Assembly: GCF_000265205.3 (NCBI RefSeq)
Contig: NC_018000.1
Location: forward strand, 4,836,001 to 4,900,000
Direction of reading: 5' to 3'
From: Sinorhizobium fredii USDA 257
Lineage (GTDB): Bacteria > Pseudomonadota > Alphaproteobacteria > Rhizobiales > Rhizobiaceae
Length of the DNA: 64,000 nt
This document shows, in pieces, positions 54,712-63,320 of the stretch. The notes below the pieces were generated by a model, which ran no database searches, was not told the DNA's origin, and was given only the letters and a program-made list of their open reading frames with translations. Every line of letters starts with the position of its first letter. The first letter of the stretch is position 1. Made by a program: the position numbers and the translations under genes.

Positions 54712-56001
54712 CTATTCCTCTTTGAGACCGTAGAGCTTGTGGCGGAAGCCGGCCTTGTCTTTCAGATATGTGCCCGTCAACGTCGCCACAACGTATTCGC
54801 GGAACTTTTCGCCGTAGCGCTCGTAGGCACCATAGAAGCCTTGCTTGTCGAACACGAAGCGCGAGACGAAGTCGCGCGGAACGAGCTGCGAGATGAGCTG
54901 GTTGACCAGCCATTTGTCCGGATGGTCGGGGGCTGCCCTGACCAGCAGGAAGCGGCTTTCCGGCGCGACCTCCTGCATCTTGATCGTGCCCGTCGCGGCG
55001 ATCGCGCGCGACATTTCCTGAAGGAAGGGATAGCTCCCGTCGCGTGCGACGAGAGCGGCATTGCGATGGATCCAGGTCTGCAGCCAGATCCGGTCGGCAT
55101 TGAGGAGATCCGCATCCGGTTCAGCCTCGTTGATCAGCCCGCGGATAGCCATGTCGGCCCGGTGCTGGAACAGCCCCGACTCCTGCACCCAGGAGGCCTG
55201 CGGCAGCTGCAGCCGGTTCGTCGTCGCCAGGAAATCGTAGATGCGCGCATGATCGGTTATGGCGATGTAGCTCACCTGCCATGGCCGCGAGCGGCGGAAG
55301 CCGGGCACCGAGGGATCGCAGATCACCGTCGTTGTCTTCTGGTCGAGGAAGACATAGACGCCGCCGAAGTGATTGGCCCAGAAGGCCTCGTGCCGGAACA
55401 CCAGCTCCTCGGGAACCAGTGCATTCTGCCGAATGTCACCGGTCAGCTTGGCGAGTTCCACCATCCGCTTCAGCATGGTGTCGTCGGACCATGCGTTCGG
55501 CACCTTCTTCAGACGGTCGACGAGTTCCCGGAGCTCCGCCGCCCTGCCGAGCATGTCCTCGGCGGAGAGCACCCGGAAGCGTACCTCGTTGATCGACAGG
55601 AGATCGTCGATGTCCTCGACCACCGAGACCGAATCCTCGATCTCGCCGTAGAGCGCATCCTTGATGGTGACGGCGTTGATCGCGCGGCTGTTGGCATTGA
55701 AGAACTCATGCATCAGCGCCGCGGTGTTGGAAAAGCTCGTGTGGACGACCGGCAGTTCCGCCTGGGCGGGCGTCAGGACGATGAAACGCCGGTTGACCCG
55801 GTTCGGGTCGAGGTAGTCGCGGTCGCCCAATTCCTGCGCGATCTCCGGCGAGAAGCCGGTCATATCGATGCTGAAGCGCTCCAGCGCCGTCGGCTTCAGC
55901 CCGAAGCCTTCGAGCGCCTTATTGTAGCGCGCGACGAGGTGTGGCTCGGAAATGTCGAGCAGCCGTCCATAGATGAGTTCGGCTTCGAGAAGGCGTTTCA
56001 T
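54712..56001 (-). CDS. uncharacterised protein, DUF6638-like
   Basis: 429 residues. No signal peptide or TM. Regions that look conserved: GYISEI-type start MKRLLEAELIYGRLLDISEPHLV, HEFFNANSRAINAVTIKDALYGEIEDSV, and ALVPEELVFRHEAFWANHFGGVYVFLDQKTTTVI. I associate it with the DUF6638 family from memory; no biochemical role is known. It follows the ATPase gene by 19 bases in the operon. Confidence 0.8.
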   Translation of the reverse strand: MKRLLEAELIYGRLLDISEPHLVARYNKALEGFGLKPTALERFSIDMTGFSPEIAQELGDRDYLDPNRVNRRFIVLTPAQAELPVVHTSFSNTAALMHEFFNANSRAINAVTIKDALYGEIEDSVSVVEDIDDLLSINEVRFRVLSAEDMLGRAAELRELVDRLKKVPNAWSDDTMLKRMVELAKLTGDIRQNALVPEELVFRHEAFWANHFGGVYVFLDQKTTTVICDPSVPGFRRSRPWQVSYIAITDHARIYDFLATTNRLQLPQASWVQESGLFQHRADMAIRGLINEAEPDADLLNADRIWLQTWIHRNAALVARDGSYPFLQEMSRAIAATGTIKMQEVAPESRFLLVRAAPDHPDKWLVNQLISQLVPRDFVSRFVFDKQGFYGAYERYGEKFREYVVATLTGTYLKDKAGFRHKLYGLKEE

Positions 56002-56020
56002 GCGGCAGTGTTCTCTTCGC

Positions 56021-57937
56021 TCATCCCTGCCACCGGCCGTCGCGCTTCATCGTCTCGATCTCGCGGATCGCCTTCTCGCGCTGGCGCTCGCGGCGGATGA
56101 TGTCGGCAATGGCGGCGTCGTCCGATTTGTCGGTGTAGCGGAATTCGCTGTCGGCGTAACGGTTGATTTCCTGCAACGCCATGTCGAGGGTGATCGGGCC
56201 GCGCAGTTCCTCGATCATCGCCTTCTTCTCGTCGTAGGACTTGTGCATGAAGGAGGCCGCGTCCTTGAACCAGTCGTCCGGCAATTCGACGTCCATCGCC
56301 CGCATCTTGATCGCATCGGTGATGTTCCTGATCGCCCGGCCGGTGAAGCGCGGCTCCGCCTCCTTGATCATGTGCAGATAGGCGCCAACATCGGCGAGCG
56401 TGGCGATCTTGCCCTTCTCCTTCTCGTAGCGCTCCCAGACGGCGGCGAGCCCCTCCTCCTGCGGCTGCGCGTGCGCCGCATAGGATTGCGAAACGGCGCG
56501 CTTGATCTCCTGGCCGGCATAAAGCTCGTGCTGGCCGAGCGGGATCTTGTGGTTCTTGCCGACGAGCAGCGCGAAGATGTCGATGTAGTCGCCTTGCGTC
56601 TGCGGCCCGTCGACCAGCCAGCGCGCGCCGGCTCGCTGGCGCAGCGCATCGTCGACATTCTCCGGATAGTTCGAGAACATGCCGAAGGTGCAATTGCCGC
56701 GCACCACCGTCGAGGCGCCCGCAAAACTCTCCATCAGCACCGCCGTCACCTCGTGCTGGCCGGCCGAGGCGCGGTCGTCGGAGCGCTTCGCCGCCACCTG
56801 GTCGACGTCGTCGATCGTGCCGAAGCCGATCGCCCGCGGGTTGATGACGTTGTTGACGAACTCCTTGCAGTTCTGGCCGGATTTGCCCTGGTAGGAGGAG
56901 ATCTGGTCGACGCCGAAATTCTCGTAGTGGAAAGCATAGCCGGCCACGCCGCAATAGTCGTGCAGGATGCCGGCAAGCATCTGGATCAATATCGTCTTGC
57001 CGGTGCCCGGCATGCCGTCGCCGATGAAGGTGAAGAGGAAGCCGCCAAGCTCGACAAACGGATTCATCTGCCGGTCGAAGTCGTAGGCCATCAGCATCTT
57101 GGCGAGTTTCAGCGCCTGATACTTGGCGATGTGATTGCCGATGATTTCGTCCGGCTTCTTGAAGGTCATGACCAAGGGCTTGCGCTTCTGCCCGGGCGCA
57201 ACATCGAAGCCGTTCAGCGTGAAGTCATCCTGGTCGAGCCGGATGTGAATATTCTCGAAGTTCTGCAGCCCGGTGAAGCGCGCCTTGCGGGCGAGCAATC
57301 CCTCGATCGCGACGCGGGAGAAGGCACGGCTGCGTGCAGTCAAGGCCAGATCGTCCGGGGCGCCGGTGATGCTGCGATCGAGTGCGGCGATCATGCTCTT
57401 CAGCGCGTCCTGAGAGGTATCGAAGAGGAAATCCGGTTCGGCGGCATCGTCCACCGGCTCCCCCTCGCCCTGCAGCGTCGCGCCGAGATAGGCGGCAAGC
57501 GTGAAGGCGGCGATATAGGCGGCTGCTGAAAGCAGCGCCTTGAAATGGCTCGCCTCCTCGCCGGCAAGCGGGGTGCCGGCGTTGCGCGCCTGCAATTGTT
57601 CGAGGTTCGTCTGCCGCGCGAACACGTCAGAAACCGCCAGCGCCACCTGGATACCGCGCCGCGCGCGGTAGAGGACGCCATGCTGTGCCGGCGAAAGCAG
57701 AGGATCGGCGCCACGCACCGACTGGATGGTGCGGGCGAGTTCGACCTCGCGCGTCCGCCGCTGGCCGCCGGTCGAGACGGTCGAGACGAAGCGGCGGCCG
57801 GTGCCTGCAAGCGGCGTGCCCGCCGTGGCCTCGTCGCGCTCAAGAATGACAAGCTTGGTTACCAGGCTTTGCGCGACCGCCTGATGCTTGGCGATGTCAT
57901 CCTCGTGCAGCGTCGTCAGGCCCGTATTCAGCGTCAT
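56021..57937 (-). CDS. AAA+ ATPase of the five-gene operon
   Basis: 638 residues. Walker A GDGMPGTGKT at 306-315, Walker B AIGFGTIDDVD with acidic pair 376-377, sensor-1 region GNCTFGMFSNYPENVDDALRQRAGARW (Asn 415/423, candidate arginine fingers 433/435), and a C-terminal helical lid (IRNITDAIKMRAMDVELPDDWF). The N-terminal third has a hydrophobic stretch at 133-155 that could enter the membrane. ATPase motifs are intact, so it is expected to be active. Its partners are the four neighbours. Confidence 0.9.
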   Translation of the reverse strand: MTLNTGLTTLHEDDIAKHQAVAQSLVTKLVILERDEATAGTPLAGTGRRFVSTVSTGGQRRTREVELARTIQSVRGADPLLSPAQHGVLYRARRGIQVALAVSDVFARQTNLEQLQARNAGTPLAGEEASHFKALLSAAAYIAAFTLAAYLGATLQGEGEPVDDAAEPDFLFDTSQDALKSMIAALDRSITGAPDDLALTARSRAFSRVAIEGLLARKARFTGLQNFENIHIRLDQDDFTLNGFDVAPGQKRKPLVMTFKKPDEIIGNHIAKYQALKLAKMLMAYDFDRQMNPFVELGGFLFTFIGDGMPGTGKTILIQMLAGILHDYCGVAGYAFHYENFGVDQISSYQGKSGQNCKEFVNNVINPRAIGFGTIDDVDQVAAKRSDDRASAGQHEVTAVLMESFAGASTVVRGNCTFGMFSNYPENVDDALRQRAGARWLVDGPQTQGDYIDIFALLVGKNHKIPLGQHELYAGQEIKRAVSQSYAAHAQPQEEGLAAVWERYEKEKGKIATLADVGAYLHMIKEAEPRFTGRAIRNITDAIKMRAMDVELPDDWFKDAASFMHKSYDEKKAMIEELRGPITLDMALQEINRYADSEFRYTDKSDDAAIADIIRRERQREKAIREIETMKRDGRWQG

Positions 57938-57940
57938 CGC

Positions 57941-59089
57941 TCAAACCTCGCTCACCACCTGATTGCCGGAGATCACATGCACCTTGTAGTCGCCGAAAAC
58001 CTGCGCCGCCTCGCCGGCCGCGTAGAGCGCCTGATAGGCGTCGTGCGGCACCAGCGCATGTTTCTCATAGGCGCTCACACCCATGCGCGCGGCTTCGAGA
58101 TTGTCGGTATCGATATGAAATTCCTCCTGCGCCGGCGTCGAGGACCAGAAGCCGCGCTCCGCGGGCCGCTCGGCCTTGGAGAAGACCTCCTGCACCGTCC
58201 AGGTCAGGAGCCAGGCATTCTCCGTCTTGCGCACCTTCGAGAGGATGTCGTTGATCCGGGCATTGTTCTCGGTGATTCCGGCCGAATAGAACGGCCCGAG
58301 CACGATGCGCCTCAGCTGCTTCGGATGCAGTTCCGGAAAATCCTTGTCGAGATTGGTGGCGATCGTCACCGGCGTCAGCGAATAGGCGCTGTTCTTCGAG
58401 GCGAAGTCGTCGAAACGGCTGGCCAGTTCCGGATTGAGCAGCCCGCCGATCGGCAATGGGATATCGATCTCCGGGTTGAGCTTGCCGTCTTTGGTCACCA
58501 GCATCTCGACGACATTCTCCGAGGAATCCTCGACCGTCGCCATGTAGATCATCGGAAGCGTCTGCGTGCCGTCGAAGGCGCCCCAGGCGACGACGTAATA
58601 GGGCCGCATCGTCTTCGGATTGACGGCAACCCGGATCGTCTCCGGCAGGATGAACGGGGAGAATATCTCACCCTTGCCGATCTGCTCGAGATAGAGCCGC
58701 TCTGCCGTGCGGGCCTGCAGCGCCTCCGGAAACGCCTTCTGCCGCAGGATGAAATCGACCATCTCCTCCCGCAGCGCATCGGCGGATGGGATGCTCGCCA
58801 GCCGCTTCTCCGCGCTCTGCCGGTCGTTTTCGAGCTCCAACACATTCTGGAAGACCGGAAATCCGCTCTCGGCGCGCGAGATCCGGAAGTGCTCGACGAA
58901 GCCGATGCGGTTTTCCCAACAGGCAACCGATGCCTTCAGCCGCGCCAGATAGGGAACGATGACTTCGCCGACGACCGTGTTGCGATAAAGCGGCGAATTG
59001 CGATCGCCGAGAAACAGTTCGAGCCCGGCCAGAGCGGACCGGATCGAGGTGAAATATTGCCTGACGGCAGGAGATACGCCGGTATTCAT
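57941..59089 (-). CDS. uncharacterised protein of the five-gene operon
   Basis: 382 residues from ATG 59089 (TTG 59092 would add one residue), with GAGGGATATTG upstream. Soluble, no signal peptide. Segments LETIRVAVNPKTMRPYYVVAWGAFDGTQTLPMIYMATVEDSSENV and NLDKDFPELHPKQLRRIVLGPFYSAGITENNARINDIL look structured. I recognise no family. It ends 3 bases before the ATPase start. Confidence 0.85.
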   Translation of the reverse strand: MNTGVSPAVRQYFTSIRSALAGLELFLGDRNSPLYRNTVVGEVIVPYLARLKASVACWENRIGFVEHFRISRAESGFPVFQNVLELENDRQSAEKRLASIPSADALREEMVDFILRQKAFPEALQARTAERLYLEQIGKGEIFSPFILPETIRVAVNPKTMRPYYVVAWGAFDGTQTLPMIYMATVEDSSENVVEMLVTKDGKLNPEIDIPLPIGGLLNPELASRFDDFASKNSAYSLTPVTIATNLDKDFPELHPKQLRRIVLGPFYSAGITENNARINDILSKVRKTENAWLLTWTVQEVFSKAERPAERGFWSSTPAQEEFHIDTDNLEAARMGVSAYEKHALVPHDAYQALYAAGEAAQVFGDYKVHVISGNQVVSEV

Positions 59090-59150
59090 CAATATCCCTC
59101 CGGCAATTGCCGAAAGGCGGTCGGAAAGCTGGTCATTGCCGCTTTGCCGA

Positions 59151-60239
59151 TCACTGCTTCACGTAGTTTGCGGCATTGTGCTTGTCCATCACCGTCTGGA
59201 AGCGACGGGCGAAGGCGTCGTCGGCCAGTTTCTTGCGCCGCTGGATATCCTGCGTCGCGAGCATGTTCTTTTCATGCATTTCGAGCAGGTCGCCAATATG
59301 GCGCTGGGCGGCGGCGCCAATTCCAGCCATCGTCTCCTCGGCGGCGGTGTCGACCTGGCTGCCGAGCGTGTTGATCTTGTGCGCCACATCCTGCTGCGCC
59401 GCCGTCTTCAACGAATCCTCGAGCGACTTGTAGAGCACGATGCGCTGTTCCGTATCGATCGCCAGCTTGTTGATCAGCGTGTTCTGCGCGGCGATCTGGT
59501 TGTTGAGCGAATCGACAAAGGTCTGGAACATCGCGGTGTAGCGCTCGAGCGTCTGGCTCTCGGCGAGCAGTTCCTGTTCCTTGGCCTGCTTCTCGTTGTA
59601 TTCAGTGGCGAGCCGCGAGCGCTCGGCCTCGAGGTCGGTGCGGGTCGTCTGATCCGTGGAAGCCGCGATCCGGTTCTCGATGTCGAGCAGCAGCGGATTG
59701 AGCTCCTCGATCCGCTTCTGGGTCTCCACGAGCGCGGCCATCGTGCCCTTGCGGCGCTCGATCACCTGGATGAGGCTCTGCTCGGAAGTCTTGTAGCGCT
59801 GGTCGAGGATCGCCTTCTGCTCCTTGAGGATACCGACGATGGTGTCGGACTTGACGAGCAGTTCCTGGAGGTTGCCGGCGAGCGACATGTTGCGCACCCG
59901 GTCGGTGCGCAGGCGCTGCATCGACTGCTTGGAGAAGATGCCGATGAACTTCTCGTAGCCGGTATAGCTCTTCATGCTCTCGAATTCGGCACCGAAGACG
60001 TTTGTCGCGTCTTCCAGCCCGATAATCAGATCGGCGATATTGGCTTCCATCGCCTTCTGCTGCTTGAGGACGTCCTGGATGCGGGCGTTCTCGATATCGA
60101 AATTGACGTCGCCGAGCTTGGTGTCAGCCTTGGCGAACTGCTCGAGGACGACGCCGGACTGCTCGAGCTTGCCGCGCATCTCGTCAACGACGCTGCGCGT
60201 CTTCGCGATCTCGGCGTCAAAGTTCTGAAGAGTCGCCAT
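59151..60239 (-). CDS. long coiled-coil protein of the five-gene operon
   Basis: 362 residues from ATG 60239, with GGAGGGGATAAGG upstream. Almost all helix with heptads: EIAKTRSVVDEMRGKLEQSGVVLEQF, LVKSDTIVGILKEQKAILDQRYKTSEQSLIQVIERRK, RIEELNPLLLDIENRIA and ERSRLATEYNEKQAKEQELLAESQ. Its style recalls TelA/toxic-anion-resistance and other filament-like proteins, but no specific motif supports that. First gene of the operon. Confidence 0.85.
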   Translation of the reverse strand: MATLQNFDAEIAKTRSVVDEMRGKLEQSGVVLEQFAKADTKLGDVNFDIENARIQDVLKQQKAMEANIADLIIGLEDATNVFGAEFESMKSYTGYEKFIGIFSKQSMQRLRTDRVRNMSLAGNLQELLVKSDTIVGILKEQKAILDQRYKTSEQSLIQVIERRKGTMAALVETQKRIEELNPLLLDIENRIAASTDQTTRTDLEAERSRLATEYNEKQAKEQELLAESQTLERYTAMFQTFVDSLNNQIAAQNTLINKLAIDTEQRIVLYKSLEDSLKTAAQQDVAHKINTLGSQVDTAAEETMAGIGAAAQRHIGDLLEMHEKNMLATQDIQRRKKLADDAFARRFQTVMDKHNAANYVKQ

Positions 60240-60309
60240 TTCCTTATCCCCTCCGTCCATCCGGGCAGCCGTGGCCGCGAACCGAATTGTTCAGCCCTTA
60301 ATTGCACTT

Positions 60310-60339
60310 ATATAAAGGGTGTTTAGCAAGTCAGGACAA
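60310..60339 (-). promoter_or_regulatory. candidate promoter of the five-gene operon
   Basis: TTGTCC (60334-60339), 18-base spacer and TTATAT (60310-60315) on the minus strand, 70 bases before the coiled-coil gene ATG. Good -10, weaker -35. Confidence 0.45.
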
Positions 60340-60451
60340 GAGACGCCGACCGGGTTTTTTCGGCCGACAGGCGAGATCGGGCGGCTCTTGCATGGTCCGG
60401 CAGCGGGATTTTCGATTCATGGCGCTTGCAACGAATGCATTGAGACGGTCG

Positions 60452-61039
60452 TCAGTCGTCGCGCATTTTGTCTTCCCAATGGCGGCGGCAGTAGGAGACG
60501 TATTTCTCGTTGCCCCCGACAGCGACCTGCGCCCCCTCGCGCACGACATTGCCGGCGCCGTCGAGGCGCACGACCATCGTCGCCTTGCGTCCGCAATGGC
60601 AGATCGTCCTGACCTCGCGCAATTCGTCGGCAATCGCAAGCAGGGCCATGGAGCCCGGAAAGAGCTTCCCTTGAAAATCCGTTCTCAAGCCATAGGCCAT
60701 GACCGGAATCCCAAGGCGGTCGGCGATGCGCGCAAGCTGCCAGACCTGGTCCTCGCCGAGGAATTGCGCCTCGTCGACGAAAACGCAGGCGACCTTTCCG
60801 GACCCGTCGCCGTTCAGGCGGTCGATGAGGGCGTAGAGATCGTCGCCCCGCAGGAATGGAATCGCCTCCGACTGCAAGCCGATGCGCGATGCGATGTACC
60901 CGACCCCGGCACGGTCGTCGAAAGCGGCGATCAGCATCACGACGCGCAGGCCCCGCTCCTGATAGTTGTAGGAGGCCTGCAGGAGCAGCGTGCTCTTGCC
61001 GGCATTCATCGTCGCATAGCTGAAATAGAGCTTTGCCAT
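60452..61039 (-). CDS. tdk: thymidine kinase
   Basis: Phosphorylates thymidine. 195 residues from ATG 61039; an upstream extension is not family-like. P-loop SYATMNAGKSTLLLQ, CVFVDEAQFL, YGLRTDFQGKLFPGS and zinc site (CHCGRKA ... YCRRHW). Type II Tdk. Divergent from choX across 296 bp with no other gene visible. Confidence 0.95.
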   Translation of the reverse strand: MAKLYFSYATMNAGKSTLLLQASYNYQERGLRVVMLIAAFDDRAGVGYIASRIGLQSEAIPFLRGDDLYALIDRLNGDGSGKVACVFVDEAQFLGEDQVWQLARIADRLGIPVMAYGLRTDFQGKLFPGSMALLAIADELREVRTICHCGRKATMVVRLDGAGNVVREGAQVAVGGNEKYVSYCRRHWEDKMRDD

Positions 61040-61335
61040 AGTCGCGGGTCCCAGACATCGTGTTGCCGCTAAATGACCGGGCTTGCACGCGATGGCCAGA
61101 GCATGCCGGCGCCACCCACAGATTTTCGCCCTCGCCGAAATTGGTCCGGCCCGCGTCGCGCGTGAGCCTATCGCTGTTTTTGGAGCGCCATTTCGCAGGC
61201 ATTGCGACATTCAGCGTCGTTTTGTGCATCCCCTTAATGGAATGAGACAATACACTTCCCTCGACGCCAAGGCCTTGAATTCGGGGCGCATTGGTGTTTG
61301 GCTAAAAAAAGAACACAGGCAGGGGAACGATAACG

Positions 61336-62292
61336 ATGACAAGGACATTCTCGCTCAAATTCATGCTGGCGGGTGCCATCTGCATGGCGGCCTTGACCGC
61401 CGGCAATGCGGCCGCGGCTGAGGCGGAAAGCTGCGGCACTGTCCGCTTCTCCGACGTCGGCTGGACGGACATCACCGCAACGACGGCGACGGCAACCACC
61501 CTTCTCAAGGCGCTCGGCTATGAGACGGACGTCAAGGTGCTTTCGGTCCCCGTTACCTACACGTCCTTGAAGAACAAGGATATCGACGTCTTCCTCGGCA
61601 ACTGGATGCCGACGATGGAAGCCGACATCAAGCCGTACCGCGAAGACAAGTCGGTCGAGACCGTCCGCCAGAATCTCGAAGGCGCCAAATACACGCTGGC
61701 GACCAACGCCAAGGGTGCTGAACTTGGCATCAAGGACTTCAAGGACATCGCCGCCCACAAGGATGCGCTCGAGGGCAAGATCTATGGCATCGAGCCTGGC
61801 AATGACGGCAACCGCCTGATCATCGACATGGTCGAGAAGGGTACGTTCGATCTCAAGGGCTTCGAGGTCGTCGAATCCTCCGAGCAGGGCATGCTGGCGC
61901 AGGTGGCACGCGCCGAGAAGGATGGCGAACCGATCGTCTTCCTCGGCTGGGAGCCGCATCCGATGAACGCCAACTTCAAGCTCACCTATCTCTCCGGTGG
62001 CGATGATATCTTCGGCCCGAACTTCGGCGGCGCCACCGTGCACACCAACGTGCGTGCCGGCTACACGACCGAATGCCCGAATGTCGGCGCCTTGCTCAAG
62101 AACATGAACTTTTCGCTCCAGATGGAGAACGAGATCATGGGCAAGATCCTGAACGACGGCGAAGATCCGGAAAAGGCCGCTGCCGCCTGGCTCAAGGACA
62201 ACCCCTCTGCCATCGAGCCGTGGCTTGCCGGCGTGACCACGAAGGATGGTAGCGACGGACTGGCTGCGGTGAAGTCCGCGCTCGGTCTCTGA
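61336..62292 (+). CDS. choX: choline ABC transporter, periplasmic binding protein
   Basis: 318 residues. Signal peptide to about GNAAAA, mature start EAESCGTVRFSDVGWTDITATTATATTLLKALGY. Aromatic residues for the quaternary amine (W in DVGWTD, W in GNWMPTM, W in FLGWEPHPMN) are in the positions expected of ChoX. High-affinity choline uptake in Sinorhizobium is through ChoXWV. Followed by choW after 182 bp that include a hairpin. Confidence 0.95.
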   Translation: MTRTFSLKFMLAGAICMAALTAGNAAAAEAESCGTVRFSDVGWTDITATTATATTLLKALGYETDVKVLSVPVTYTSLKNKDIDVFLGNWMPTMEADIKPYREDKSVETVRQNLEGAKYTLATNAKGAELGIKDFKDIAAHKDALEGKIYGIEPGNDGNRLIIDMVEKGTFDLKGFEVVESSEQGMLAQVARAEKDGEPIVFLGWEPHPMNANFKLTYLSGGDDIFGPNFGGATVHTNVRAGYTTECPNVGALLKNMNFSLQMENEIMGKILNDGEDPEKAAAAWLKDNPSAIEPWLAGVTTKDGSDGLAAVKSALGL

Positions 62293-62400
62293 TTGCCGTA
62301 GCGCCGCGCGTTCATCGAGACGCGCAAAGATCGCTGCGGCACTTCGAATTGCTGCGTGCTTCCATCCCGAATCGGCACTGATTCAAGGAACATGCGGTCG

Positions 62401-62423
62401 GGCGGGGAAACTCCCCGCCTTTC
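62401..62423 (+). terminator. intercistronic hairpin between choX and choW
   Basis: GGCGGGGA pairs with TCCCCGCC around AAC and is followed by TTTCCC. As partial terminator or 3' stabiliser it may lift choX expression above choWV, a common need for binding proteins. Confidence 0.6.
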
Positions 62424-62474
62424 CCACCGCTTCATGCGATCCAGTGTTTGACCCTGACAAGAGGGATCCAGTTC

Positions 62475-63320
62475 GTGGAATTTCTGACTGAAAATCGCAT
62501 CCCGGTTGGCGGCTGGGCCAAGGCGTTCGTCGATTGGCTGACAACGAATTTCGAGCTGTTCTTCGACCAGCTCGCAAATCTGCTCTCGGGGATTATCTCC
62601 GTTCTGCTCTACATTCTCCAGACGCCGCACCCGCTTATCGTCATCGCGATCGTGACCGCCCTTGCGTGGTGGTTCCGCCGTTCGATCGGCATCGCCGCCT
62701 TCACCTGTCTTGGGCTGCTCTTGATTGTCAATCAGGGCTACTGGCAGGAAACCACGGAGACGCTGGCACTGGTGCTCGCGGCGAGCTTCGTCAGCATGGC
62801 CGTCGGCGTGCCCCTCGGCATAGTGGCTGCGCGGCGTGCCTGGGTTTACTCGATCATGCGCCCGATTCTCGATCTGATGCAGACGATCCCGACCTTCGTC
62901 TATCTCATTCCGGCGCTGATCCTTTTCGGTCTCGGCATGGTGCCCGGTCTGATCGCCACCGTCATTTTTGCTATCCCCGCGCCGATTCGCCTGACGCGTC
63001 TCGGCATCATCTCGACGCCGCCGTCGCTGGTCGAGGCGGCCGAATCCTTCGGCGCTACGCCATGGCAGGTGCTGCGCAAGGTGGAGATTCCCTTCGCCAT
63101 GCCGCAGATCATGGCCGGGCTGACGCAGACCATCATGCTGTCGCTGTCGATGGTGGTCATCGCCGCGCTCGTCGGTGCCGACGGCCTCGGGGTGCCCGTC
63201 CTTCGGGCGCTGAACACGGTGAATATCGCCAGGGGGTTCGAGTCCGGGCTCTGTATCGTCATCCTCGCCATCGTCCTTGACCGTCTTTTCCGCTCGTCCG
63301 ATGAAGGAGAAGGCGCATGA
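62475..63320 (+). CDS. choW: choline ABC transporter, permease
   Basis: 281 residues from GTG 62475 with GAGGGA upstream; TTG 62448 would add nine. VEFLTENRIPVGGWAKAFVDWLTTNFELFFDQ, then about six TMs, and the permease coupling region EAAESFGATPWQVLRKVEIPFAMPQIMAG. Overlaps choV by 4 bases. Confidence 0.93.
   Translation: MEFLTENRIPVGGWAKAFVDWLTTNFELFFDQLANLLSGIISVLLYILQTPHPLIVIAIVTALAWWFRRSIGIAAFTCLGLLLIVNQGYWQETTETLALVLAASFVSMAVGVPLGIVAARRAWVYSIMRPILDLMQTIPTFVYLIPALILFGLGMVPGLIATVIFAIPAPIRLTRLGIISTPPSLVEAAESFGATPWQVLRKVEIPFAMPQIMAGLTQTIMLSLSMVVIAALVGADGLGVPVLRALNTVNIARGFESGLCIVILAIVLDRLFRSSDEGEGA

Noticed and set aside
54319..59374. Several plus-strand frames of 500-600 codons opposite the five-gene operon
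   Set aside because: All are mirror frames of genes with intact motifs on the minus strand; none has a domain.
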